From: a bacterium
Lineage (GTDB): Bacteria > Armatimonadota > Fimbriimonadia > Fimbriimonadales > Fimbriimonadaceae
Direction: 5' to 3'
NCBI GenBank assembly: GCA_027483535.1
Contig: JAIXUN010000002.1
Location: 1,302,001 to 1,366,000, forward strand
DNA length: 64,000 nt
The number at the start of each line of letters is the position of its first letter. The stretch's first letter is position 1. Made by a program: the position numbers and the translations under genes. Shown here in pieces: positions 7,845 to 16,122 of this stretch. The notes under the pieces were generated by a model that saw only the letters and a list, made by a program, of their open reading frames with translations, was not told where the DNA came from and searched no databases.

Positions 7845-8788
7845 GATTTCGCCATTGCTAACTGAATCAAGTCGCGAGAGGGCTTGAACGTTACGTCCTC
7901 TCGGATCGTCTCCAATACCTCGACGCTCACATCGGTGCGTCCCTTAATGAGCTCGCCAATGATCGCCTCGACCAAAACTTCAGGCGTGGATGCGCCCGAC
8001 GAGATTCCGACCGTCTTGTAATCGGTCTTCCATTCCGCCTTTACTTCCTCCGGCGACATGAGCAGGTGAGCCTCGGTGCCGAGTTGCTCGGCCACTTCGC
8101 GCAGGCGGTTGCTGTTCGAAGAGGTTGTGGAGCCAACGACGAGAATCAGATCGGACTGCTGGGCGAGATCTCGGATCGCCATTTGGCGGTTGGTGGTCGC
8201 GTAGCAGATGTCGCCTTTGGGTGGCTTTTCGATGTGCGGGAATCGGCGCTCCAAAACGGAGAGAGTTGCGTTAACCTCGTCTACGCTCAGCGTCGTCTGG
8301 GTGAGAACGGCCAATTTTTCGTAGTGAGGGAGGTCAAGTTTCTCCGCGTCCTCGGGCGTTTCGACAAGAACCATTCGGTCCGGTGCCTCACCCATCGTCC
8401 CCTCTGCTTCCACGTGACCCTCGTGTCCGATGTAGACCATGAAGTAGCCCTTGGCGGCGTAGTGCTTGGCCTCGTTGTGGACCTTGGTGACGAGCGGGCA
8501 GGTGGCGTCGATGATTGTGAGGTTGCGCTCTTTGCTTTGTCTGCGCACTTCTGGAGAAACGCCGTGGGCGGAATAGACCACCACCGAGCCAGAAGGGATG
8601 TCGTCGATATCCTCGACAAAAATCACTCCGCGAGACTCGAAACTCTTGACGACCCATTCGTTGTGGACGATCGCGTGGCGTACGTAAAGCGGCGCGCCAT
8701 GAATCTTGAGGGCAAGGTCTACAACCTCGATTGCGTAGGCGACGCCTGCGCAGAAGCCTCTGGGAGCGGCAAGAAGGATTCGATCCAC
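7841..8788 (-). CDS. ispH: 4-hydroxy-3-methylbut-2-enyl diphosphate reductase (IspH)
   Basis: A 315-residue iron-sulfur enzyme, the last step of the MEP pathway, making IPP and DMAPP from HMBPP. The three cluster cysteines are Cys13 (APRGFCAGV), Cys97 (DATCPLVTKVH) and Cys195 (DICYATTNRQ). SAHGVSPEV and VVGSTTSSNSNRLREVA are further family motifs. GTG 8788 is preferred over the longer open frame from 8959: it gives the normal family N-terminus, lies 6 bases after TACACT, and the extra 57 residues look like non-coding translation. No other MEP gene is in the window. Confidence 0.95.
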   Translation of the reverse strand: MDRILLAAPRGFCAGVAYAIEVVDLALKIHGAPLYVRHAIVHNEWVVKSFESRGVIFVEDIDDIPSGSVVVYSAHGVSPEVRRQSKERNLTIIDATCPLVTKVHNEAKHYAAKGYFMVYIGHEGHVEAEGTMGEAPDRMVLVETPEDAEKLDLPHYEKLAVLTQTTLSVDEVNATLSVLERRFPHIEKPPKGDICYATTNRQMAIRDLAQQSDLILVVGSTTSSNSNRLREVAEQLGTEAHLLMSPEEVKAEWKTDYKTVGISSGASTPEVLVEAIIGELIKGRTDVSVEVLETIREDVTFKPSRDLIQLAMAKS

Positions 8789-8794
8789 GATTAA

Positions 8795-8800
8795 AGTGTA
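8795..8800 (-). promoter_or_regulatory. -10 hexamer for a leaderless ispH transcript
   Basis: TACACT stands six bases before the GTG at 8788. No Shine-Dalgarno is visible, so a leaderless mRNA is likely. Confidence 0.45.
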
Positions 8801-8855
8801 TCTAACCTTCGAGAACGAAAAACGTTGCGAACACCTTCTGTTGGGGCAGATCGAT

Positions 8856-9650
8856 CTAGATGAGCGATTGTCCGCCGTCGACAAACAACTCGGTCCCGGT
8901 GATGTGGTCGGCCGCATCGGAAGCAAGGAAAAGAATCGCCTTCGCCACCTGATCCGCATCGGCGGGTTCCCAGCCCGTTAATGGAATGTTGCCTTCCGGA
9001 TATTTGCGCGGCACTCCAACGGGGCGATCGCTCAACCAAGTGGTGCTGTCGCCGATGTTGGTTTTCACCCCGCCCGGACAAACCGTGTTGACTCGAATAC
9101 GGAACGGTCCTAGTTCGTGGGCGAGCATCTTCGAGAGAGCGGCTTGACCCGCTTTGCTCACGGCGTACACCGAAAGACCCCCGCCTCCGAAGTAACGGGT
9201 TCCATTGATGGAGGAGGTGATCACAATGGACCCACCACGCTCCTTCATGTGCGGCACCGCAGCTTGCACGCTGATGAACGTGCCTCGAAGGTTGATGTTC
9301 ATCGTGCGATCGAACTCTTCGATAGGGATTTGTTCGAGGGCTCCCCAAAGCCCGTTGATCCCCGCGTTCGCGACCAGGATGTCGAGTCGTCCGAGTTCGG
9401 TGACCACATTGTCGATAGCCGATTTATGTGCCTCAGCGTCGGCGACATCGACTTCCCATGCTCTTGCCGAGCCACCGTGACGATGAATCTCCGCAACAAC
9501 GTCGTTCGCGCCAACGTCGTTCCGGTCGAGAATTGCCACTACCGCGCCCTGGGCCGCAAGGTGGCAAGCGGTCGCCCGCCCAATGCCCGATGCGCCTCCG
9601 GTAACGATGGCGACGCGGCCTTCCAGACTCAAAAAATTTGGGGTGATCAT
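8856..9650 (-). CDS. Short-chain dehydrogenase/reductase (SDR)
   Basis: A 264-residue classical SDR, an NAD(P)-dependent oxidoreductase with a Rossmann fold. Seen are TGGASGIG for cofactor binding, LVANAGING, the catalytic Ser-Tyr-Lys in SSINGTRY and YAVSKAGQ, NTVCPGGVKT, and the C-terminal FVDGGQSLI that helps form the tetramer. Asp42 after the second strand (AILDRND) suggests NAD(H) preference. The substrate is unknown. The gene is upstream of ispH on the same strand, 67 bases away, and ispH has its own promoter-like box, so they need not be one unit. Confidence 0.88.
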   Translation of the reverse strand: MITPNFLSLEGRVAIVTGGASGIGRATACHLAAQGAVVAILDRNDVGANDVVAEIHRHGGSARAWEVDVADAEAHKSAIDNVVTELGRLDILVANAGINGLWGALEQIPIEEFDRTMNINLRGTFISVQAAVPHMKERGGSIVITSSINGTRYFGGGGLSVYAVSKAGQAALSKMLAHELGPFRIRVNTVCPGGVKTNIGDSTTWLSDRPVGVPRKYPEGNIPLTGWEPADADQVAKAILFLASDAADHITGTELFVDGGQSLI

Positions 9651-9714
9651 GGGACAGACGGTTTCCCGTCAGCCCTATAGTTTGACCGCAATCTCCCCAG
9701 CGAAAGGGCGAATG

Positions 9715-9723
9715 TGCTAAACT
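9715..9723 (+). promoter_or_regulatory. Extended -10 promoter candidate for nusA-ylxR-infB
   Basis: TGCTAAACT fits an extended -10 element (TGn plus a TANNNT hexamer). It would start a leader of about 80 bases ahead of nusA. No plus-strand gene lies between 7825 and here, so nusA needs a promoter in this divergent gap. Confidence 0.45.
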
Positions 9724-9750
9724 AACGTTACAGTAAGGGCGCCGATTGAA

Positions 9751-9774
9751 GGGTGGCTTAAGGCCACCTTTTTT
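9751..9774 (+). terminator. Terminator-like hairpin in the nusA leader (possible attenuator)
   Basis: The stem GGTGGC/GCCACC (9752-9757 with 9763-9768) has a 5-base loop and is followed by six T residues. It lies between the probable promoter and nusA, with no upstream plus-strand gene for it to terminate. Premature termination controlled by NusA itself is therefore a reasonable idea. Confidence 0.6.
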
Positions 9775-9807
9775 ATTCACAACCCCTGACAAGTTAAGGA
9801 GGAGTCG

Positions 9808-10854
9808 ATGGACATTTTGCAAGAGCTCAATCAGATTGCGCAAGAGCGTGACCTGCCGTTAGCCGAGCTGCAGCGCGAATTGGAAGAAGCGCTGGCGGCC
9901 GCGTATCGCCGATACGTGGGTGCTCGTGGGGAAGTGAGCGTGAAACTCGACCCTAAAAAGGGTTGGACAGTTTCGGTAGAGAAGGAAGTAGTGGGTGTAG
10001 TTACCGACCCCTCTCTGCAGATCAGCCTCGCCGAAGCGCTCAAGCGCAAGTCGGATGCCGAGGTTGGCGACTTCATTGAAGTCGACGTCGATCCGAACCG
10101 CTTTGGCCGAATCGCGGCCCAAACCGCGAAGCAAGTCCTCTCGCAAAAGCTGCGAGACGCAGAAACGCGCCGCATTCATGACGTTTTCGCCGAGAAGCTA
10201 GACGATGTCGTAACCGGACAAGTCAGCCGAAAGGACGGTCAAAACGTTTACGTCAACGTCAACAAAGTGGAAGCCGAGCTTCCAAAGCGAGAACAGGTTC
10301 CCACCGAGCCGTACCGCCTGAACGATCGCCTGAAGGTGTTCGTTTACAAGGTGGACGATTCTCAGCGACGCCTGCGAGTGATTGTCAGCCGAACGCACCC
10401 CAAGCTTCTCAAGCGACTTTTCGAAATCGAAGTCCCCGAGATCGCTTCCGGCGTAGTTGTGATCAAGAACGTTGCTCGCGAGGCGGGTCAACGGGCGAAG
10501 ATCGCGGTTTACAGCACAGACGAGCGCGTCGATCCGATCGGCGCATGCATCGGCCCGCGAGGCGTTCGCGTACAAGCGATCACCGAAGAGCTTTACGATG
10601 AGAAGATCGACGTGGTCCTCTACAAAGAGGATCCGAAAGAATTCATCATCGAAGCCCTCTCTCCGGCAAAGGTCAACTCCATCAGGTTGAACGAAAACGA
10701 GAAGAGCGCTTACGTCATTGTTCCCGATGGGCAACTCTCACTAGCCATTGGCAAGGGCGGACAAAACGTTCGACTGGCAGCCAAGCTTACGGAGTGGAAA
10801 ATCGACATTCGAAGCGAAAGCCAAGCCGCTTCTGAAAAGGGTGGAGCAAGGTGA
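9808..10854 (+). CDS. nusA: Transcription termination/antitermination factor NusA
   Basis: A 348-residue RNA-polymerase-associated factor for pausing, termination and antitermination. Domains in order: N-terminal RNAP-binding domain (about 1-125), S1 (about 130-200, with GQVSRKDGQNVYVNV), then KH1 and KH2 (about 205-345, with GPRGVRVQAI and AIGKGGQNVRLAAKL). The C-terminal acidic repeats of E. coli NusA are absent, as in most bacteria. The start is ATG 9808 with a strong AAGGAGG. It leads the operon nusA-ylxR-infB. The usual upstream gene rimP is missing here. Confidence 0.97.
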   Translation: MDILQELNQIAQERDLPLAELQRELEEALAAAYRRYVGARGEVSVKLDPKKGWTVSVEKEVVGVVTDPSLQISLAEALKRKSDAEVGDFIEVDVDPNRFGRIAAQTAKQVLSQKLRDAETRRIHDVFAEKLDDVVTGQVSRKDGQNVYVNVNKVEAELPKREQVPTEPYRLNDRLKVFVYKVDDSQRRLRVIVSRTHPKLLKRLFEIEVPEIASGVVVIKNVAREAGQRAKIAVYSTDERVDPIGACIGPRGVRVQAITEELYDEKIDVVLYKEDPKEFIIEALSPAKVNSIRLNENEKSAYVIVPDGQLSLAIGKGGQNVRLAAKLTEWKIDIRSESQAASEKGGAR

Positions 10855-10864
10855 TGTCCACCCA

Positions 10865-11113
10865 ATGCCGATTCGAACTTGTATAGCATGTAAGCACAAA
10901 GCGGATCCATCTAGCTTTTTGCGCGTCTCTCGAGGGATCTCGGGAGGCGTTGCTTTGTTTGCGGGTCATGGTCGCAGTGCGTACCTATGCCGCGCCGAGA
11001 CCTGCATCCAAGAGGGCCTTAAGAAAGGCCGTCTCGACCGCGCCTTGAAAGGCGCAATCACAGATTTTGAACGCCTGGCGCTCAAGAACCAACTGTTATG
11101 TCAACTGAGGTAA
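10865..11113 (+). CDS. ylxR: YlxR family RNA-binding / nucleoid-associated protein
   Basis: An 82-residue DUF448 protein, the usual partner between nusA and infB. It has MPIRTCIACKHK, then GHGRSAYLCRAETC and a basic helix GLKKGRLDRALKG. Four cysteines in two Cys-x2-Cys/Cys-x4-Cys pairs suggest metal binding in this version. The family binds RNA or DNA and modulates transcription. The start ATG 10865 lies 10 bases past the nusA stop; an upstream in-frame GTG within nusA is possible. The 3' end overlaps infB by 16 bases, which implies translational coupling. Confidence 0.85.
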   Translation: MPIRTCIACKHKADPSSFLRVSRGISGGVALFAGHGRSAYLCRAETCIQEGLKKGRLDRALKGAITDFERLALKNQLLCQLR

Positions 11114-13035
11114 AGAAGAAAGCAATGACCGCGAATATCGCCGAACTGGCTAGCGAGTTTGAGATCAGGCCTGGACAGGTGTATCTCGTGCTCAACGACT
11201 TAGGAATTGAGCACGATGGAGTCTCCTTTGAGGTCGATAACGATACGCTCGATCTCGTTCGAGCAGGCTCACTGGAGCAACTTGAGTCCAAACTGATCGC
11301 ACTTAAGCCCGGCTGCACGCCGCGAGATATCGCGCTCGCCCTGGGAATCGGACAACCCGAGATTCAGAAGGCGATGATTTCCAAGTTCCGCATCATGAAA
11401 GCGGTTGGAAACGCCCTGACCGATGAAGAAGCTACGAAGATTGTTGAAAGCTACGGATTTGAGGTCACCTTTAAAGAGGCCGCCAAGCCAAAGCCCAAAG
11501 CATCCGACGCCCCCAAGAAGGGCGGAGCGATCAAGCGATCGCCCGTCGTGACCATCATGGGTCACGTCGACCACGGTAAGACCAGCCTTCTCGACTACAT
11601 TCGAAAGGCGAATGTCGCCGCGAAGGAAGCGGGCGGTATCACCCAGCACATCGGTGCGTACCAAGTCGAACTCCCGGAAGGTCTCATCACCTTCCTCGAC
11701 ACCCCGGGCCACGCAGCGTTTACGAACATGCGTGCTCGCGGAGCCAAAGTCACCGACATCGCCATTCTGGTGGTTGCCGCTGACGACGGCATCATGCCCC
11801 AAACGGCAGAAGCCATCCAGCACATTCTGGCTGCGGATTGTCCGATGATCGTTGCGGTCAACAAGATCGACAAACCTTCCGCAAACCCGGACCGAGTGCT
11901 CCAGCAGCTTCCCGAACACAACGTGATTCCAGAGGCGTACGGTGGACAGGTCATCACGCAGAACGTTTCCGCACACACCGGCGAAGGCGTTCCCGAGCTT
12001 CTGGAACTCATCCTTCTGCAAGCCGACGTGATGGAACTGAAGGCAGACCCTAAGGGCGAGCTGAAGGGCGTTGTCATCGAGGCCAAGCTTGAAAAGGGAA
12101 GAGGCCCCGTCGCAACACTTCTGATTCAAAACGGAACGCTCAAAACGGGTGATTCGATCGTCGTGGGCAACACCTACGGTCGAATCAAGGCCATGACCGA
12201 CTATCGGGGCGAAAAGCTGACCGAGGCGGGACCTTCGGTACCGGTTGAGATTCTTGGTCTCAACGAAGTGCCGGGCGCGGGTGACACCCTCCAGTGGTTC
12301 GTCGATGAGAAGTCCGCTCGTGAGGTTGCAGACAACCGAGTCATGGGCGACCGGATCAAGTCGATGACAACGGCTAGCCGGGGTCTTACCCTTAGCAAGC
12401 TGCGTCAGCGCATGCAAGACGACGGTCTCCGAGTCTTGAACCTCATCGTTAAGGCAGACGTTCAAGGTTCGGTGGAAGCCGTCAAGGGCATGCTCGAGAA
12501 GGTTCGGAACTCGGAAGTCGAGTGCAAAATCATCCTCAGCGGTGTTGGCTCTATCAATAAGGCAGACGTCGATCTCGCCGCGGCTTCGGAATCCATCATC
12601 GTTGGCTTTAACTCGAAGCCAGAAGGTGAGGCGAAGAAGGAAGCCGAGAAGCGGAAGGTTGAAATCCGAACTTATTCGATCATCTACGAACTGATCGAAG
12701 ACATCGAAGCGGCTGTTAAGGGAATGCTCGCTCCGAAGTTCGAGGAGCACGAACTTGGAACCATCGAGATTCGGGTCCGCCTCTCGTTCTCCAAGAAGGG
12801 GCTTATCGCGGGTTCGTACGTTCAAGAAGGCAAGGTCACTCGAAACGCGAAGGTACGGATCAAGCGTGGTCGAGAGGTTGTCTACGAAGGTTCGGTGGCA
12901 ACGCTCAAGCACCTTAAGGACGACGTTCGCGAAGTCACCATGGGAATGGAGTGCGGTATCACATTCGATAACTGGGAAGACTTCCAAGAGGGCGATATCG
13001 TGGAAGCCTACGAACTCGTCCAAGTCAACGAGTAA
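11098..13035 (+). CDS. infB: Translation initiation factor IF-2
   Basis: A 645-residue GTPase that places initiator tRNA on the 30S subunit and drives subunit joining. It has a short N-terminal region (about 1-140, far shorter than in E. coli). The G domain follows with G1 GHVDHGKTS, G2 GGITQHIGAYQV, G3 DTPGHAAF, G4 NKID and G5 SAHTGEG. Domains II, III and C2 (EAAVKGMLAPKFEE onward) complete it. The chosen ATG 11098 overlaps ylxR; an alternative ATG 11125 just before TANIAELASEF is also credible. A strong terminator follows, so rbfA is not in this operon. Confidence 0.96.
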   Translation: MSTEVKKKAMTANIAELASEFEIRPGQVYLVLNDLGIEHDGVSFEVDNDTLDLVRAGSLEQLESKLIALKPGCTPRDIALALGIGQPEIQKAMISKFRIMKAVGNALTDEEATKIVESYGFEVTFKEAAKPKPKASDAPKKGGAIKRSPVVTIMGHVDHGKTSLLDYIRKANVAAKEAGGITQHIGAYQVELPEGLITFLDTPGHAAFTNMRARGAKVTDIAILVVAADDGIMPQTAEAIQHILAADCPMIVAVNKIDKPSANPDRVLQQLPEHNVIPEAYGGQVITQNVSAHTGEGVPELLELILLQADVMELKADPKGELKGVVIEAKLEKGRGPVATLLIQNGTLKTGDSIVVGNTYGRIKAMTDYRGEKLTEAGPSVPVEILGLNEVPGAGDTLQWFVDEKSAREVADNRVMGDRIKSMTTASRGLTLSKLRQRMQDDGLRVLNLIVKADVQGSVEAVKGMLEKVRNSEVECKIILSGVGSINKADVDLAAASESIIVGFNSKPEGEAKKEAEKRKVEIRTYSIIYELIEDIEAAVKGMLAPKFEEHELGTIEIRVRLSFSKKGLIAGSYVQEGKVTRNAKVRIKRGREVVYEGSVATLKHLKDDVREVTMGMECGITFDNWEDFQEGDIVEAYELVQVNE

Positions 13036-13062
13036 TACTCTAGGTACCACGTTAAGACTATT

Positions 13063-13101
13063 AAAAGAGTCCTGCATTAAAGATCAATGCAGGACTCTTT
13101 T
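13063..13101 (+). terminator. Rho-independent terminator of the nusA-infB operon
   Basis: A 16-base-pair perfect stem (13063-13078 with 13086-13101) with a 7-base loop ends in TTTT. A TATAAT box for the next gene begins only four bases later. Confidence 0.85.
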
Positions 13102-13104
13102 GCG

Positions 13105-13110
13105 TATAAT
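13105..13110 (+). promoter_or_regulatory. Consensus -10 box for a leaderless-type start
   Basis: A perfect TATAAT is followed by 7 bases and the GTG at 13118. The -35 region would fall inside the terminator stem and does not resemble TTGACA. Confidence 0.55.
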
Positions 13111-13117
13111 GCCCACT

Positions 13118-13942
13118 GTGTCTGGGCAATCCAACGGAGTCTCCAAAGGCGGACGTTCCTTCAAGGCTCATCAAATTCAGTTCCCTGAAAAAGGGATTTA
13201 CGTTGGCTTCCTTAATCAGGCGTTCGACTTTGTGCGCGCGCGCCCTTCGCTGTGGATTCAAGCTTCCTTTTGGACGTTGCTGTTGTGGTTTGGTCCGACA
13301 ACTGCCCACCTCATCTTCAAAAATCCGTGGCTCACGACCTGGCCGTGGAGCCCGCCCATTGAGAACTTGCCGCCATCTGTCAAGTTACTGAGTAACATCC
13401 AGGACTACTTCATCTCCTGCTTTTTTAGTTCCGTTGCAACCTGCTTTACAGTCGGTATGGGAAAGATGGCGATCTTGCAGTATCGAAAGCAGGAAGTGAC
13501 AATAGGCGTCCTGTTTAGCCCTCTCGAACGATTCGGAGCTATCTATCTCGTTAACTTCTTTACCGGAATCGTTGCGGGGCTTGGTTTATGCTTCTTCGTG
13601 CTCCCCGGCTTGTACCTGTCGGGCAGGCTCTTTTTTGCACCTTTCTTCATAGGCATCGACAACTGCGGTTTCGGGGAGGCGATAAGCAAATCTTGGAAGG
13701 TTAGTGCGGACTACGTTTTCGGCATTCTGCTGATTGCGGCTATGTCGTGGTTTGCGTCGGTGCTCGGTGCCGTCTTGTTTGGCGTCGGGCTCCTCATGAC
13801 GATGCCCGTTTTCGGGATCGTTATGGGACTCACTTACGCGACTTTCCGAGAGGATGGTCCACGACCAAAAAATAGTGGTTATCCCGACAGGTCCAAAAGG
13901 CGGCGTGCTTCCGAGATCCCGAACGAAGAACCAGAGCTTTAG
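13118..13942 (+). CDS. Multi-pass membrane protein, tandem paralogue A
   Basis: A 274-residue integral membrane protein with about six hydrophobic segments. Among them are IQASFWTLLLWFGPTTAHLI, a segment through IVAGLGLCFFVLPGLYLSGR, and a late GVGLLMTMPVFGIVMGLTYA. The C-tail is basic then acidic (KRRRASEIPNEEPEL). LPGLYLSGRLFFAPFF...A..KSWKVS resembles the membrane domain of DUF975/glycerophosphodiesterase-type membrane proteins. The function is unknown. The true start is GTG 13118; the open frame runs back into infB but this start has TATAAT just upstream. The neighbour at 14022 has the same core motifs, so these are duplicates. Confidence 0.75.
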   Translation: MSGQSNGVSKGGRSFKAHQIQFPEKGIYVGFLNQAFDFVRARPSLWIQASFWTLLLWFGPTTAHLIFKNPWLTTWPWSPPIENLPPSVKLLSNIQDYFISCFFSSVATCFTVGMGKMAILQYRKQEVTIGVLFSPLERFGAIYLVNFFTGIVAGLGLCFFVLPGLYLSGRLFFAPFFIGIDNCGFGEAISKSWKVSADYVFGILLIAAMSWFASVLGAVLFGVGLLMTMPVFGIVMGLTYATFREDGPRPKNSGYPDRSKRRRASEIPNEEPEL

Positions 13943-14008
13943 GAGTCTACGTTGAAACATCCAGACCCTTCGGTGTATTGGAGCATAGACAAGTGGCTTA
14001 AGTCTGTC

Positions 14009-14014
14009 TAAAAT
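14009..14014 (+). promoter_or_regulatory. -10 hexamer for a leaderless-type start
   Basis: TAAAAT is followed by 7 bases and the GTG at 14022, the same geometry as the upstream paralogue. Confidence 0.45.
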
Positions 14015-14021
14015 ATCAGCC

Positions 14022-14783
14022 GTGGAAAACAACTATCCTCCGACAAATCCTCAATCGAACTACCAGCGTGGTGGCGGGGGATGGGTCCGCCCAGCCGGCG
14101 TTTACTTTGAGCTGATCGGCGAGTCGTTCAATCTGCTGAAAGCGCAACTCGGCGTTTGGCTCGGTGCCAGCTTCATCACCGGGCTCATCTACTACGGACT
14201 CGCTATCGTCGTAGGCTTCGGCACTAACTTTCTGATTTATGGCTCGATCCTTGGAGACCCGTCTCCGAACCCCGACATACCCAAGCTGATACAGTCCTAC
14301 GTCCTTTCAACGCTGGCAGGAACGGTTACGGCCTCGATCCTCATGTGCTTCTTCTGCGGATTCGGGCGCATGGCGATCCTTCAGTCGCAGGGTCAACAAC
14401 TGACAATTAGCGAGCTTTTTGTTCCGTTCAAAAACTTTGGTGGAGTGTTCGTTGCGTCGCTCGTCTACTCGCTGGCAACCACTTTAGGCTCCGTCCTTTG
14501 TATCATTCCCGGTATTTACCTAACTGGTCGGCTTTGCCTTGCACCGTACTATGCGGGAATTCGTGGCGACTCGGCTGGTGCAGCATTAACTGAGGCGTGG
14601 AATGTCTCCAAGCCGCATGCGTGGGGACTTTTCGGGTTGTTCCTTGTGGCTGGCATAGTGAGCGGTCTTGGCATTCTGCTTTGCGGAGTTGGGATTCTAT
14701 TCACCTTCCCGATTCTTGGAATGGTGATGGGGCTTACGTACGCAACGTTCGCTCAGCAACAGAATCCGGTGCCGCAAGCGTAA
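14022..14783 (+). CDS. Multi-pass membrane protein, tandem paralogue B
   Basis: A 253-residue membrane protein with an N-terminal polar tail rich in Asn/Gln/Gly (NNYPPTNPQSNY) and about six membrane segments. It shares with its neighbour FGRMAILQ (GKMAILQ there), IPGIYLTGRLCLAPYY, EAWNVSKPHAWG and FPILGMVMGLTYATF. The function is unknown; the GPGG-like tail and fold resemble the DUF975-type membrane domain. The start is GTG 14022. The gene for Dps follows 32 bases downstream and may be read from the same promoter. Confidence 0.75.
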   Translation: MENNYPPTNPQSNYQRGGGGWVRPAGVYFELIGESFNLLKAQLGVWLGASFITGLIYYGLAIVVGFGTNFLIYGSILGDPSPNPDIPKLIQSYVLSTLAGTVTASILMCFFCGFGRMAILQSQGQQLTISELFVPFKNFGGVFVASLVYSLATTLGSVLCIIPGIYLTGRLCLAPYYAGIRGDSAGAALTEAWNVSKPHAWGLFGLFLVAGIVSGLGILLCGVGILFTFPILGMVMGLTYATFAQQQNPVPQA

Positions 14784-14815
14784 GATAAATTGCCGCATCG
14801 CGGTGGACCCAGACT

Positions 14816-15280
14816 ATGTACGAACTGAAACTATCGGGCGAGAATCGTGAGGCTCTCGCCCGAGCCCTTCAAGGAACCCTCACCGACCTCGTTGCTCTAG
14901 GGCTCGCGGTGAAACAAGCGCATTGGAACGTCGTGGGGCCCTCTTTCAAGCCCGTCCACGAGCATCTTGACGAACTGCGCGACGAGTTGGACGAGTTCGT
15001 CGACGAGATTGCCGAGCGGATGGTCGCTCTGAGCATTTCTCCGAATGGACAAGTGAGCGACGTTGCCGCCATCACTCGGGACGACCTGCTGCCTCGCGGC
15101 TGGATTCAGGATTCCGACGTGGTGCGGCTGATTGCCTCCGCCTTGTACAACACCAACCTGCACGTTCGCGAACTCATGGCGACGATCGAGGAGATCGATA
15201 CAGTCACCGCCGATCTGATGCATGAAGTTGTCGCGGGACTCGAAAAGCAGTTGTGGATGTTCCGAGCCCAAGTGCGCTAA
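14816..15280 (+). CDS. dps: Dps family DNA-binding ferritin-like protein
   Basis: A 154-residue mini-ferritin. Dps forms a 12-subunit shell that oxidises Fe(II) with peroxide and protects DNA. The inter-subunit ferroxidase ligands are visible in VKQAHWNVVGPSF, HEHLDELRDELDEF and VDEIAERM (His, His, Asp, Glu). LSISPNGQ follows as in the family. The N-terminus is short and not strongly basic, so direct DNA binding by a lysine-rich tail is unlikely. The start ATG 14816 is preceded by GGTGG. It ends in a hairpin that includes the stop codon. Confidence 0.92.
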   Translation: MYELKLSGENREALARALQGTLTDLVALGLAVKQAHWNVVGPSFKPVHEHLDELRDELDEFVDEIAERMVALSISPNGQVSDVAAITRDDLLPRGWIQDSDVVRLIASALYNTNLHVRELMATIEEIDTVTADLMHEVVAGLEKQLWMFRAQVR

Positions 15281-15292
15281 CCGCGCACTTGG
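15268..15292 (+). terminator. Hairpin with the dps stop codon in its loop
   Basis: A perfect 10-base-pair stem (15268-15277 with 15283-15292) encloses a loop of TAACC that holds the TAA of dps. There is no T tract after it. It may protect the mRNA end or act as a weak terminator before convergent murQ. Confidence 0.45.
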
Positions 15293-15300
15293 AACTCAAA

Positions 15301-16122
15301 TTAGGCGGGCTGGTTTGTCTGGTTGAGAACGGCCAGCACGGTGCGGATGTTCCAATCGTGCTGCTCCAACAGTTCGAGCGCTTCGTCTTTTGTCGCATTA
15401 GATAGCTCGGTTACGATCCGCGCGCAGCGATCTTTCAGCTTCACGTTCTTGGCCTTCACATCGACCATTAGGTTCTCAATGACCTTTCCGCTAAGAACCA
15501 TGCTCGCGGTGGAGATTCGGTTGAGCGCCAACTTCTGAGCCGTACCCGCCTTCAAGCGAGTCGAGCCGGTTAAGACTTCCGGCCCGGTATCGAGCAAGAT
15601 TCCTAAATCGGCTTCCAGCAGAATCGAAGTGTTCTTGTTGTTCGAGATTCCGCAGGTCCAAATGCCCTTTTCGCGGGCGTGGCGAATACCGGCAACCACG
15701 AAGGGGGTGCTACCACTCGCGGCCAGACCTATGACGACGTCACGCGATTCCAGGTTGTAAGCATTGAGCTCAAGCACGGCCGCCAGCGGATCATCTTCTG
15801 CATCCTCCACGGCGACATTCGTTGCCTTATTGCCGCCACTGACGATCGCGATAAATCGATCACTTTCGATGCCAAAGGTCGGAGGCATCTCTGCCGCATC
15901 GGCGGTGGCGATTCGACCCGAGGTGCCCGATCCTAAGTAGAAAATGCGTCCTCCGGCAAGAAAGGCCTCGGATACCTTGGTTGCGGCCAGGGCGAGCGCA
16001 TCTTCGACCCCCTGGAGCGCTCGAAAAACGGCGTGCTCTTCTTCGTTCATCAGTCGAACGATATCCTTCGCGCTCATTTTGTCGAGCCCGTACGATCGGG
16101 GGTTTCTAGACTCAGTTCCCAT
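15301..16122 (-). CDS. murQ: N-acetylmuramic acid 6-phosphate etherase MurQ
   Basis: A 273-residue SIS-domain lyase that removes the D-lactate ether from MurNAc-6-phosphate to give GlcNAc-6-phosphate in cell-wall recycling. Seen: IFYLGSGTSGRIA, the sugar-phosphate loop GLAASGSTPFV, and the signature DTGPEVLTGSTRLKAGTA followed by KLALNRISTASM. The C-terminal helices end in a UBA-like segment (ALELLEQHDWNIRTVLAVL), as in MurQ. The start ATG 16122 overlaps the end of the kinase gene by 11 bases, so the two are translated together and very probably act in one pathway. Confidence 0.95.
   Translation of the reverse strand: MGTESRNPRSYGLDKMSAKDIVRLMNEEEHAVFRALQGVEDALALAATKVSEAFLAGGRIFYLGSGTSGRIATADAAEMPPTFGIESDRFIAIVSGGNKATNVAVEDAEDDPLAAVLELNAYNLESRDVVIGLAASGSTPFVVAGIRHAREKGIWTCGISNNKNTSILLEADLGILLDTGPEVLTGSTRLKAGTAQKLALNRISTASMVLSGKVIENLMVDVKAKNVKLKDRCARIVTELSNATKDEALELLEQHDWNIRTVLAVLNQTNQPA

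Noticed and set aside
11269-13077. Minus-strand open frame of 602 codons opposite infB
   Set aside because: It mirrors a highly conserved gene, has no family motif and no ribosome site; antisense frames of this length are common in GC-rich codon usage.
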